From: Phototrophicus methaneseepsis
GTDB taxonomy: Bacteria > Chloroflexota > Anaerolineae > Aggregatilineales > Phototrophicaceae
NCBI RefSeq assembly: GCF_015500095.1
Contig: NZ_CP062983.1
Location: 1,302,001 to 1,366,000 of the forward strand
Length of the DNA stretch: 64,000 nt
Direction: 5' to 3'
Below are positions 8,100 through 16,434 of the stretch, in pieces. The notes beneath the pieces were generated by a model that saw only the letters and a list, made by a program, of their open reading frames with translations, searched no databases and had not been told where the DNA came from. A program made the position numbers and the translations under genes. Position 1 is the first letter of the stretch. Each line of letters begins with the position of its first letter.

Positions 8100-8657
8100 A
8101 TGCCGTATCCCAGTAAACTTGATGCCGAGACATTGATCAATGTCGCTTTCGAGATGATCGAAGAAGAAGGCGTTGACGCTTTCAGTATGCATAAGCTAGC
8201 GGCAGCCTTCGGTGTCAAAGCGGCATCGTTGTACCGTTACTTTAACAAAGCGGCGCTCTTGCAGGCCGTCAATACGCGTACTTATCAGAACGTGCTGCAG
8301 GTCTTCTATCAGGCTGCGGAGCAACCTGGCGACCCTGCGGCCCGGTTCGTGGCAGGGATTACCGCGATGCGCGATTATGCGCACACCCATACGACCACCT
8401 ATGTCCTGGCGTTCAGCAATACAGATGACAGCCTGCGCCCTGATGAAGTCGCGGCAGAACAGGCGGTGCTGCCCTTACAGGCCCTCATGGCACAGATCAC
8501 AGGTGACGATGTCGCGTTAGCGGCGCTGCGCGGCTTGCAGGCGATTGGGCATGGCTTCATTATGTTGGAGCTTGCAGGGCAATATCGGCGTGGTGGCGAC
8601 CTGGACGCTCATTTTAACCAGGTCGCCTGGGCGTATCTCAATGGATGGCGAAAATAA
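8100..8657 (+). CDS. TetR/AcrR-family regulator
   Basis: A 185-residue regulator. The N-terminal helix-turn-helix reads ETLINVAFEMIEEEGVDAFS then MHKLAAAFGVKAASLYRYFN, the TetR signature. The C-terminal ligand domain (residues ~70-185) resembles the WHG/TetR_C_33 type. It is probably co-transcribed with the DUF4260 gene and meets the convergent DUF385 gene with only 3 bases between stops. Ligand unknown. Confidence 0.9.
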   Translation: MPYPSKLDAETLINVAFEMIEEEGVDAFSMHKLAAAFGVKAASLYRYFNKAALLQAVNTRTYQNVLQVFYQAAEQPGDPAARFVAGITAMRDYAHTHTTTYVLAFSNTDDSLRPDEVAAEQAVLPLQALMAQITGDDVALAALRGLQAIGHGFIMLELAGQYRRGGDLDAHFNQVAWAYLNGWRK

Positions 8658-8660
8658 GGC

Positions 8661-9128
8661 TTATGCTGGCCCCACGGGGACGATGCGGAAAGCGGGGAAA
8701 TCAGCGGCAATCGCTTCAAAGGCGGATATAGGCGCATCTTTATCGACGGGGATATGGGGGCGTGCACCGGGGGCCACTTGTAAATAGGCTTTGATGAGTG
8801 GTGCCCGCTGCTCATTCGGGATTTCTTGCAGGTTTACTTCGCTGCGGCCTCCACTGCGGATATACGCTTTGCCATGCGCCGCACGCACGTTCCGCACCCA
8901 CTGCGCTTCATCGCCCAACATAGAAACCAGGTAGCGGTCACCGTCAACGACTGCGGCGACGACAGGGAATGCAATGATCTTGCCAGATTTGCGACCGATG
9001 ACTTCCAGCGTGACCCAGTTGGGTATCCTGCCGGAGGAATGGACGGCTTTCCAGAAAGCATTCAGGGCACGTGCAATCCAGCTTGGGCGATTCCCACGAT
9101 AGATCCAGCGTTTGAGCGTCGCGAACAT
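8661..9128 (-). CDS. Deazaflavin (F420)-dependent nitroreductase-family protein
   Basis: A 155-residue DUF385/Ddn-type split-barrel protein. Diagnostic stretches are VTLEVIGRKSGKIIAFPVVA, DGDRYLVSMLGDEAQWVRNV and the ending PISAFEAIAADFPAFRIVPV. Members bind F420H2 (some bind flavin or heme) and reduce quinones or nitro compounds. The cofactor here is inferred from the family. A short lone gene, convergent with the TetR gene. Confidence 0.85.
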   Translation of the reverse strand: MFATLKRWIYRGNRPSWIARALNAFWKAVHSSGRIPNWVTLEVIGRKSGKIIAFPVVAAVVDGDRYLVSMLGDEAQWVRNVRAAHGKAYIRSGGRSEVNLQEIPNEQRAPLIKAYLQVAPGARPHIPVDKDAPISAFEAIAADFPAFRIVPVGPA

Positions 9129-9225
9129 GGTGCATCTCCAGGTGTACTTTTACACTTAAATATCCTACGTGAAACTGAGCGGCTTCGTTTTATCAAAAGT
9201 TGGATCAAAGGATAGATTCAAAGGC

Positions 9226-9708
9226 CTAAAATTCCAGGCCTTCATCCTGTATCGCCTGGCGGACCTCATCCGGCAGTAGGCGCTGCATGAGGTCCACGCG
9301 TTCAATCAGTCGGCGCATCCAGTTATCTGCTGTGAATGTGGCCTGGATCTCAGCCAATGTCATCCACGCATAGTCGTCGTGCTCAATGCCTGTCTGGATG
9401 GCATCCGGCGTAGGGGTGGTACAGGCGAACATCACACCGAGCAGCTCGTTTTCTGGCATTGCATCGCCACGATAAAAATGAGTCACGCCCGCGACGAACT
9501 CGATTTGTACATCCACATTGATCTCTTCGCGCACTTCTCGGTGTAAAGCTGTGATATAACTCTCGCCCTGGTCCACCCGCCCGGTGACCGTCTCCCAATC
9601 GCCTGCCCCGTAATCTTTTGTGGATGCCCGCTGCAAGACCAGATAGCGGTCCTGGTCAGAGCGCCAAATCACAGCGGCGATCCCGGCGATGAAGCGTCCA
9701 ATTGGCAT
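9226..9708 (-). CDS. Nudix hydrolase
   Basis: A 160-residue Nudix protein. The Nudix box is GRVDQGESYITALHREVREE followed by INV; the usual Gly after the REUxEE core is replaced by Asn. Nudix enzymes hydrolyse nucleoside diphosphates linked to another moiety; substrate not predictable. The start at 9708 (MPIGRF) is chosen because AGGAG sits 8 bases upstream; the open frame continues 36 codons further upstream without a good site. Confidence 0.85.
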   Translation of the reverse strand: MPIGRFIAGIAAVIWRSDQDRYLVLQRASTKDYGAGDWETVTGRVDQGESYITALHREVREEINVDVQIEFVAGVTHFYRGDAMPENELLGVMFACTTPTPDAIQTGIEHDDYAWMTLAEIQATFTADNWMRRLIERVDLMQRLLPDEVRQAIQDEGLEF

Positions 9709-9830
9709 GGTCATTCTCCTTGAGGATGAATATTTGCATTTGATTGTGCCTCTGATGGGTTTAGGGATGCAAATCATCGCGCTTCGTGCCATACTCAAAT
9801 GATGAAACCGTGCCATATGATGAACGATAC

Positions 9831-10697
9831 ATGATGCGCATTTCTGGCCGCTGGCTGGTAATCAGCCTGCTCCTACTCTTGCTGCCCAATTCCATAGACG
9901 CCCAGACTGTAGACTGCTCTGCACGGGCTATCAATGCACGTTTGGACGCTGCCTACGAACGGTATCATCATAACCGTTCCACCGTGGATGCTGTTGAAGC
10001 GCGCGACCAACTGCTGACATTCCAGAGTGATCTGCTCAGCATTATTTCCGCCTGCCCGCCTGAAGTGGTCGAAGATCTGGCGGTTGCGACAGAATTACCG
10101 ACAGCAACGGCCACGTTGACTCAGACGCCCACTGAAACTGTAACACCGCTACCATCTGAGACGCCGACACTGACATCGACGCCGACAGTAACCCCCATCC
10201 CGACCGAGGCCCCAACCGAGACCGCATTCCCGACAGACACGACGGTACCAACAACCGCCCCGACCGAAGCACCAAGCGAAGCACCAACGATAGAGAATGC
10301 TGCCGATGCGACCCTAGAAAGCGGTTTGCTGCTGCAAATTGAACGCCTCATCCGCCCGGCAGATGCACAAATCCTGGGTGCGAACCGTTACAATACGGTG
10401 CCGGGTTCCGGTATGCATTATATGATGGTGGTGGTCGCCGCTACCTGTGGGGCAGAAAGCGAAACGGCTTGTGATGTCACGCCGTTTCACTTCCGCCTGA
10501 GCACGGGTTCAGGCACCTTCGACCCGCCATTCGTGGTGTATGACGATGAACTAGATACGCGCCTGGAACCGGGTCAATCAGCATCGGGTGTGGTGACCTT
10601 CTTGCTGCCGGAGAACGCTGCCAATATGCGCCTGCTGTACTATCCGCAGACGATTTATGGCGACGCAGCCCCTTCGACATACGAACTGGGTCAATGA
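9831..10697 (+). CDS. Secreted protein with Thr/Pro linker and DUF4352-like domain
   Basis: A 288-residue exported protein. MMRISGRWLVISLLLLLLP is a signal peptide ending near DAQ. A small helical domain with two Cys follows, then a low-complexity linker of Thr-Pro-Glu repeats (about 85-165). The C-terminal ~120 residues (LGANRYNTVPGSGMHYMMVV, ...VVTFLLPENAANMRLLYYPQ) look like the immunoglobulin-like DUF4352 fold. The linker suggests a surface protein whose outer domain is held off the membrane. Start chosen at the double ATG preceding the signal peptide; no clear Shine-Dalgarno. Confidence 0.75.
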   Translation: MMRISGRWLVISLLLLLLPNSIDAQTVDCSARAINARLDAAYERYHHNRSTVDAVEARDQLLTFQSDLLSIISACPPEVVEDLAVATELPTATATLTQTPTETVTPLPSETPTLTSTPTVTPIPTEAPTETAFPTDTTVPTTAPTEAPSEAPTIENAADATLESGLLLQIERLIRPADAQILGANRYNTVPGSGMHYMMVVVAATCGAESETACDVTPFHFRLSTGSGTFDPPFVVYDDELDTRLEPGQSASGVVTFLLPENAANMRLLYYPQTIYGDAAPSTYELGQ

Positions 10698-10703
10698 TGC
10701 GGC

Positions 10704-11477
10704 TTATGCTTTGATGCGCACGCGGCGCAGCGCCAATAATTGATTGGTGATGGCCTGTGGTAATTTACTGGCATCATCAGGCTGACGGTAGAACCATGTC
10801 GCCATCTGCAAACAGAGCATTTCCACATCGGCTGCCGGGCGATAAACCGTAATCACGGCACTGGTTGCATGACTGGCTGGCTGTGTGCCGTTTACGCCGC
10901 GCACCACGGTGATGGTATTGTTGGTTGCATTCAGCTTCAGCACGCGCATATACTCTTCTTCGATGCGGATCAACTGACCAACCTGGAAGCGTGGCCCGCT
11001 TTCCTGCGATGTGTTGCCGTCTGCATCCGCGACAGTGAGTGTGCTGCTACTACTTGTGATCGTGCTTTGCAGCGTATCGGCAGTTTGCCATGCATGGCCC
11101 CAATCATCGTGCCAACCCCATAACGCTGTTATGGCGACTGCCTGCAAAGGCGACGCCTCATACTGGAAGCTCTCCCCGGATTGAAGCCTGAGGCTATCAC
11201 CGGGCAGCAGGAGCACATCCTCAATGTCGATACTTTCCGTGTCTTCGATGGCGATCAATGTCAGTAGGTCGTCTTTCAGGTCCATGATCGTTGGCTGGGC
11301 AGGGTCAATGTCATGCAGCAGGGTGGCGCGATAAGGTGAAAAACGGCGGTGAGTCGTCCGTTCGATGTGGGATGTGGCTGCCAACAAGGCCATGAGCAGA
11401 CGGCGGTCTTCGTTGGTATCGTCCACCCCAAAGCCGAGATGCTCCCGTAAGGCGTACAATGTGGCGAATGTATTCAT
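10704..11477 (-). CDS. Phage head-tail connector (gp6-like adaptor)
   Basis: A 257-residue protein. The N-terminal ~60 residues (MNTFATLYALREHLGFGVDD, DRRLLMALLAATSHIERTTH) follow the pattern of HK97 gp6/SPP1 gp15 head-tail adaptors: a short helical unit used to count and position the ring. A longer beta-rich middle (IEEEYMRVLKLNATNNTITV) and the C-terminal helix VEMLCLQMATWFYRQ fit known long variants in phages. The start at 11477 has AAGGAG 8 bases upstream; 25 upstream codons lack one. It stands alone, convergent with a secreted-protein gene (6-bp gap), with no other phage gene within 3 kb. Confidence 0.7.
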   Translation of the reverse strand: MNTFATLYALREHLGFGVDDTNEDRRLLMALLAATSHIERTTHRRFSPYRATLLHDIDPAQPTIMDLKDDLLTLIAIEDTESIDIEDVLLLPGDSLRLQSGESFQYEASPLQAVAITALWGWHDDWGHAWQTADTLQSTITSSSSTLTVADADGNTSQESGPRFQVGQLIRIEEEYMRVLKLNATNNTITVVRGVNGTQPASHATSAVITVYRPAADVEMLCLQMATWFYRQPDDASKLPQAITNQLLALRRVRIKA

Positions 11478-11656
11478 CGTGATGTTCTCCTTTTGGTATA
11501 GGATGATAGATGGATGTGTAATCGGGTCGCGGATGAGGTTGCAAAAAGGCATTACTGGGCAGCGGTTGCCTTCGTAGATGTGGCGCTTCTTGTGCCGATT
11601 TAGAAGGGTAAACCCTGCTACCTTTGCCTATTTAGAAAATTCGTCGCACAAATTTT

Positions 11657-11680
11657 GAACAATCCCCCTATAAGCCGCGT
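11657..11680 (+). promoter_or_regulatory. Possible ECF-type promoter of the sigma gene
   Basis: GAAC (11657-11660) is followed after 17 bases by CGT (11678-11680), the spacing of ECF-sigma promoters (GAAC then CGT). Initiation near 11688 would leave the GGGAGG (11696-11701) as the ribosome site for the GTG at 11712. Autoregulation is inferred. Confidence 0.35.
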
Positions 11681-11711
11681 AAGACGATACGAAGCGGGAG
11701 GAAAATACGGC

Positions 11712-12404
11712 GTGACTGACGATCTGGAACAAGATTTATTGCGTGAGGCTCAGGGTGGTGATATGACCGCCTATGAGGACTTACAGCTGCTATTGGAGCC
11801 AGAGATACGCCGATATGTACGGCGTATGGTGAACAATCCATATGTCGAGGACGATATTATGCAGGATGTGTTCATCCGTTTTTATATGAACATGCACAAT
11901 ATCGACCCGGTCAGCAGCTTACGCCCTTATATCTTCCGCATCGCAAGGAATCGCTGTTACGATGAGTTCCGCCGCTACGGGCGCACCGATGAAATGTCAC
12001 TGGATGATGAGCCGATCCAAATGCGCGTCTCCTTTACAGAAGCGCACCGGGTCCCTAAACCGGACGACATCACACACTGGATGCTGCTCCAGCTAGAAGT
12101 TCGTGAGGCGATTGATAATCTGCCAGAGACACAGCGCGAAGCGCTCATTCTCTATAGTGAAGAGCAGATGTCTTATGCGGAAATTGCAGAAATCATGGAT
12201 TGTAGTATCGGTACCGTGAAGTCTCGCCTGTACTACGCCAAAAAGAATTTGCGCGGCCTGCTGCGGCCAGAGACCGTCGACGTATTGGATGAAGAATTCG
12301 GTAACAGTCCGTCGCGCAGCAACAACAGCAGCAACAACAACACAGGATCAGAACCTCAACATGAGGAGGAACAGAAAAATGGCAAACCACAATTACAACC
12401 CTGA
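11712..12404 (+). CDS. ECF-type RNA polymerase sigma factor
   Basis: A 230-residue sigma-70 family factor. Region 2 is AYEDLQLLLEPEIRRYVRRM through DIMQDVFIRFYMNMHN with SLRPYIFRIARNRCYDEFRR; region 4 is LPETQREALILYSEEQMSYA then EIAEIMDCSIGTVKSRLYYA. The C-terminal tail is polar, rich in Asn/Ser/Gln. The GTG at 11712 is preferred (GGGAGG upstream) over a TTG at 11655. The gene overlaps the pentapeptide-repeat gene by 26 bp, in the position where an anti-sigma factor usually sits, although the partner has no recognisable anti-sigma or membrane domain. Confidence 0.9.
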   Translation: MTDDLEQDLLREAQGGDMTAYEDLQLLLEPEIRRYVRRMVNNPYVEDDIMQDVFIRFYMNMHNIDPVSSLRPYIFRIARNRCYDEFRRYGRTDEMSLDDEPIQMRVSFTEAHRVPKPDDITHWMLLQLEVREAIDNLPETQREALILYSEEQMSYAEIAEIMDCSIGTVKSRLYYAKKNLRGLLRPETVDVLDEEFGNSPSRSNNSSNNNTGSEPQHEEEQKNGKPQLQP

Positions 12405-14355
12405 ACAGGATGAACCGGAAGAGTTCGGCCAGGATTTTGGTCAGGACTTCGGTGAAGACTTTGAGCCGGATTTTGAGGCAGGGGTCGCAGATGAGATTCA
12501 CGAATCCATTGATGAGATTCGGGATGACATCAACGCGGCTGTCGATGAAGCGATTCGTGCAGGTGGCGATATCCGTAACCTGGGCGATCAAATCAGCAAC
12601 ATGGTGAATGAGGCACTCAATGCTTCTCTGGGTGGCAAGCGTAAACACGGCCATCAATCCTGGATTACGCCCCCGACGCCGCCAACACCTCCAACCCCGC
12701 CGACGCCTCCGGTCCCACCAACGCCGATGGGCTTTGCCTACTCGTTCTCGGTGGATGATGAGGATATGCCGGAGTTCGATGTCCGGGCGATGTTAAAGAT
12801 TCTCCGTGCTTTGACGGCCTTAAATCGCACCTTGGAAGGCGCGTTAGTGACGAAGACCTTTAAGGGGACGGGCAATATGGTCCGCCAACAGTATCAGCGC
12901 CTTTACCAGCGTGCTGTTGAGATGCTGCCGGATGATGATGTGCTGGCAGATTTACAGGCGGAATTTGAAGACGTTGACGATGAAGAAGAGCTTGTTGCCC
13001 AGGTACGCGCTGCAGTGGGCCAGCTCACCAGCTACCTGGAAGAAGTGATGAAAGCTGAGCGTCGCCGCCGCCGCCAGACTGGCGAAAGTGGCAGTTGGGA
13101 TGAAGTGCGCAACCTGGGCCAGCGCTTACAGGATCAAATCCTATCGCTGACGAAAGGGTCCATTATGCGCGCCCTGGATAACGTCACGGTCAACTATGAC
13201 CTGGAAATTGGCGGCAAGCGCTATACCAACATGGAAGGTGAGAATCTGACGGGGGCCAACCTGGAAGGTGGCGATTATGCCGGACATGATCTGGAACACG
13301 CCAATATGACGGGCGCGAACCTCATCAATGCCAACTTCTCAGAGGCCAACCTTGAAAGTTCCCTGCTCGTTGGTGCCAATATGACCGGCGCGAACTTCTC
13401 CAATGCGAACCTGGAAGGCTGCCGACTGACAGGCGCGAATGGGCATCGTGTCAATTTCTCCGACGCGAACCTGGAAGATAGCGACCTGAGCGGAGCGAAT
13501 TTTTCGAATGCCATTTTCGCAAATGCGAACCTGGAAGATGTGAACCTGACAGGGGCACGCCTCCAGAAAGCAAATTTCCAGGGGTCCAACCTTGAAGACG
13601 CCAAGATGCAATCTGCCAATGCACAGCACGCAGATTTCCGGAATGCGAACCTCAGCGATGTGAACATGACCGCCGCAAACCTGACGGGCTCGAATTTTGA
13701 CGATGCGAATGCGGAAGATGTGAGCTTTAAGCATGCCAATCTCAGCGGCGCATCCTTTAAAAATGCCGAGCTATCCGATGCGGATTTCACCGGGGCGAAT
13801 TTGTCCAAAGTGGATTTCACCGGGGCGAACCTGGAAGACGCCACGATGCCGGATCGCCGCCGCTATCGTGAGGGCGATGACCTGAGCAAGTTCGGGGCCT
13901 TCAGAGAAGATGATACGCCCAAGGCGAAGCGTAAGGCCAAAGTGCCGGGCGAAGGGCCACAAGATAACATCGATGAATTGGATGATTGGCGTGGGGCCAA
14001 CCTGCGCGGGCAAAATCTACGCGGGCGCGATATGCAGGGGCGTAACCTCAGCGGTGCGATCCTGACGCAAACGGACATGCGCGAAGTCAATCTGGAAGGC
14101 GCATTCCTGACAGGCGCGTTGCTCATCGGCACACAATTACGCGGGGCGAATCTCTATCGTGCGGATCTCACCGGGGCGAACCTGGCAGGCGCAGACCTGC
14201 GCGGTGCTGAACTGAGTTTAGCCAATATGCGTAACGCCAATCTGGGTGGGGCGAACCTGGATGGCGCAAACCTTGAAGGCGCTGTGATGCCGGATGGCAG
14301 CACCTATGGCCCGGATACAGATATGAGCCTGTTTGGTGGTATCACCAACCTCTAG
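12379..14355 (+). CDS. Pentapeptide-repeat protein
   Basis: A 658-residue soluble protein. GGAGG stands 9 bases before ATG 12379. An acidic N terminus (DFGQDF repeats), a helical stretch and a proline-threonine tract (about 97-116) precede a helical middle domain with an Arg cluster (RRRRR). Then come pentapeptide repeats in two blocks (about 284-490 and 537-635), for example ANLEG, ANMTG, ANFSN and ADLTG, separated by a charged linker (KAKRKAKVPGEG). Such repeats fold as a right-handed beta-helix and often mimic nucleic acid or mediate protein binding. Co-expression with an ECF sigma factor suggests a regulatory partner (inference). Confidence 0.85.
   Translation: MANHNYNPEQDEPEEFGQDFGQDFGEDFEPDFEAGVADEIHESIDEIRDDINAAVDEAIRAGGDIRNLGDQISNMVNEALNASLGGKRKHGHQSWITPPTPPTPPTPPTPPVPPTPMGFAYSFSVDDEDMPEFDVRAMLKILRALTALNRTLEGALVTKTFKGTGNMVRQQYQRLYQRAVEMLPDDDVLADLQAEFEDVDDEEELVAQVRAAVGQLTSYLEEVMKAERRRRRQTGESGSWDEVRNLGQRLQDQILSLTKGSIMRALDNVTVNYDLEIGGKRYTNMEGENLTGANLEGGDYAGHDLEHANMTGANLINANFSEANLESSLLVGANMTGANFSNANLEGCRLTGANGHRVNFSDANLEDSDLSGANFSNAIFANANLEDVNLTGARLQKANFQGSNLEDAKMQSANAQHADFRNANLSDVNMTAANLTGSNFDDANAEDVSFKHANLSGASFKNAELSDADFTGANLSKVDFTGANLEDATMPDRRRYREGDDLSKFGAFREDDTPKAKRKAKVPGEGPQDNIDELDDWRGANLRGQNLRGRDMQGRNLSGAILTQTDMREVNLEGAFLTGALLIGTQLRGANLYRADLTGANLAGADLRGAELSLANMRNANLGGANLDGANLEGAVMPDGSTYGPDTDMSLFGGITNL
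13231..14290 (+). repeat. Pentapeptide-coding repeat array
   Basis: Tandem 15-bp units encoding A(N/D)LxG-type pentapeptides, interrupted at about 13850-13985 by a non-repeat linker. Units differ at the third codon positions, so this is an old, selected array rather than a recent expansion. Confidence 0.8.
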
Positions 14356-14388
14356 TATCGGCATATCATTCGTCAATTTCATTAAAAC

Positions 14389-14414
14389 AGAAGGCCCTAT
14401 ATATAGGGCCTTCT
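14389..14414. terminator. Perfect palindromic terminator
   Basis: AGAAGGCCCTAT followed by AT and ATAGGGCCTTCT forms an uninterrupted 26-bp palindrome 34 bases after the pentapeptide gene, between convergent genes. Tail TTCTTGCG is short. Confidence 0.6.
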
Positions 14415-14596
14415 TGCGTTACGCCATGGATAAGGTCTGTTGATCTACCGCTTCTTATTACCCGACCCATGCGAACAACGTTTGTGAGGCAGAGACGACG
14501 ACCTGCCTTGTACTTTCTCGTACTGTTTTTATACCCTGCTAAAAAGTAATTGCCAAAAAGTGACCTGATAACACCCTTTAAGAACTCATTCGTTTG

Positions 14597-15427
14597 CTAG
14601 GCATAGGGTGTCGCTCTTCCTGACGTGCGCTTTTTCTTCTTGCGCTGCTCCGTTGGTATAAGATACGCGGGCTTGCCCCAACGCCTCATAGTCAGCCATG
14701 TGAAGGGGATGCTGAATAAGGTCAGGACCAGAAGATAAGGCAGGCTCAGGTCATGCTGGAGGCCAAAATAGAGCAGCGTCAGTACCAGGAGCACGCTGCC
14801 AAGTGCTAATACAGTTTGTAGGCCCTGGATGATGGCAGGCTTGAGCTGCTGGGGCACATCTTGCAGGATATGCTGCGTATACCAGCCGATGATCGCTGTA
14901 ATATCAGGCCATACTTGTGAGGGACCATGGCCTCCTTCTATGAGAGACTGGTTGCGCCCAAGGTGATAATCATAAGCGGCATCTAGGCTGGTCGCGATGC
15001 TGTTGACTTCCATGGTGTGCGTGGTGGTATTCACCCCCAGGGGATGTGCTGTTTGCAGCGTAAAACCATCGGCATAGACGCTATAAAATAGGGCTGCGTA
15101 GGCACTTTGATGCGGGAAAATGAGCAGCAGGACCTGCGTATCTTCATGGATGAAGAATTGATCGATACGCTGTGGCTTTGGATATTCATTTGTCACCGAG
15201 CCCACATCCTGAAAGCCCAGTACTTTTGCAGACTTCACAAGCGGTATAGGGTTATCAGGCAGGCTATGCGGATATTCAATTTCGTATACCTTGAAGCGTT
15301 CTGGATGGTATTGTCGCTGATAAACGTGCACCGCCATGGTGATGATAAGCCTTAAATGCAGCACCATATACAGGCCGATGATCGCAGCGACCGCTCCATA
15401 AACAATTGCCAACAAACTACTCTGCAT
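14597..15427 (-). CDS. Membrane protein of unknown function
   Basis: A 276-residue protein with one N-terminal membrane helix (LAIVYGAVAAIIGLYMVLHL), a ~170-residue soluble domain with beta character (QRIDQFFIHEDTQVLLLIFP), two C-terminal helices (about 205-245) and a basic tail (EQRKKKKRTSGR). No motif I recognise. It is monocistronic and convergent with the pentapeptide gene. Confidence 0.7.
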   Translation of the reverse strand: MQSSLLAIVYGAVAAIIGLYMVLHLRLIITMAVHVYQRQYHPERFKVYEIEYPHSLPDNPIPLVKSAKVLGFQDVGSVTNEYPKPQRIDQFFIHEDTQVLLLIFPHQSAYAALFYSVYADGFTLQTAHPLGVNTTTHTMEVNSIATSLDAAYDYHLGRNQSLIEGGHGPSQVWPDITAIIGWYTQHILQDVPQQLKPAIIQGLQTVLALGSVLLVLTLLYFGLQHDLSLPYLLVLTLFSIPFTWLTMRRWGKPAYLIPTEQRKKKKRTSGRATPYA

Positions 15428-15662
15428 ATGAATCCACCCTAGCGAGAGTACCGCCCAATATACGGCACGCTATGCCACAGATTACTCCTACAATAACCGA
15501 TTTTACGGCAAATGAAGATAAAGTATCAGCCACACAACTTGAGTTTCTCTTTGAATCAGCTATTAAGGGCGCATATACGATTTTTACGTTGCTCTCCATT
15601 TCCTTGTAAGGCGGCGCTATAAAATATGAACGTGATCATTGTGTTTTAGACAGGAGAGACTC

Positions 15663-16358
15663 ATGGTATTTAGAAAGCTCACGTCTATAGTGACGATTCT
15701 ACTGATTATGCTTTTTGCAGCGGCATGTACTGCGGGTGAAACGGCTGATGTAGATAATGTCACGGCCACGCCCATGGTCGATGAAACAGCTATTGAAGAA
15801 TCCACAGACCCAGAGGGGGCTGAGGAGATAAATGATGCCATGGAAGAAGAAGCAACAGAAGCAGCAGACGAAGAAATGGCAACAGACGATACACCAGCAG
15901 ACGAGATGTCCGCGGCAGACGAAGCCGCCGCTGAGACCAACCTGACCGGGACAATCAGTGGTGCGGTAGAAAAAGAAATCGCTATGAATGCCAGCTTCAC
16001 CTGCCAGGATAACAGCGACGATACCCCGGCGACATTTGAAATCGTAGCGACAGATGGCGTTGAACAGTTCTACGTCAGCTTGCCCTATGGTCAAGAAGCC
16101 GGTTCATATGAGATGGTTGGCCTTGCGGATAGCAGCGCGGTCCAAGGCGAGACTTATTACATCGGCTATACGTCGGTTGATGACGTCACCTACGATACAG
16201 GTACAGGCCAGATCGTCATTGAAGCGATGCCAACCACCCCGCGTGAACTCTTTATAGGGAGTATCACCGCTGAACTGAGCAGTCCAGAAGATGACAGCAT
16301 CAGTATAAGCGCCGCCTTCAACATTGAAACGGCTGATTTCACCTTTGAGTGTGAGTAA
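15663..16358 (+). CDS. Acidic lipoprotein
   Basis: A 231-residue lipoprotein: signal peptide FRKLTSIVTILLIMLFAAAC with a lipobox-like AAAC, so the mature chain should be lipid-anchored at Cys. Residues ~25-90 are low-complexity and strongly acidic (DEE/EEAT-type repeats). The C-terminal ~140 residues form a beta domain with two Cys (FTCQ near the start, FECE at the very end), possibly a disulfide. AGGAGA 7 bases upstream of ATG 15663 fixes the start. Followed by a clear terminator. Function unknown. Confidence 0.75.
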   Translation: MVFRKLTSIVTILLIMLFAAACTAGETADVDNVTATPMVDETAIEESTDPEGAEEINDAMEEEATEAADEEMATDDTPADEMSAADEAAAETNLTGTISGAVEKEIAMNASFTCQDNSDDTPATFEIVATDGVEQFYVSLPYGQEAGSYEMVGLADSSAVQGETYYIGYTSVDDVTYDTGTGQIVIEAMPTTPRELFIGSITAELSSPEDDSISISAAFNIETADFTFECE

Positions 16359-16377
16359 CACCATCACTTAAAAACGC

Positions 16378-16411
16378 AAACAGGCGGATCGCATGTATCC
16401 GCCTGTTTTTA
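16378..16411. terminator. Bidirectional terminator
   Basis: AAACAGGCGGAT (16378-16389) pairs with ATCCGCCTGTTT (16397-16408) around a 7-base loop and runs into T residues. It separates the lipoprotein gene from the convergent aminotransferase gene. Confidence 0.85.
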
Positions 16412-16434
16412 TGAATAGGTATCGTCTGACCTGG

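Noticed and set aside
5520-11477. A complete prophage
   Set aside because: No integrase, att repeats, terminase, portal or lysis genes; cellular genes lie between the virion-like genes.
13275-13844. A 189-codon minus-strand frame across the pentapeptide array
   Set aside because: It is the antisense shadow of the 15-bp repeats, with repeated SRFAPV-like motifs created by the repeat itself and no ribosome site.
15406-15609. Overlapping short frames on both strands upstream of the lipoprotein gene
   Set aside because: Both lack ribosome sites and use atypical codons; the region more likely holds promoters.
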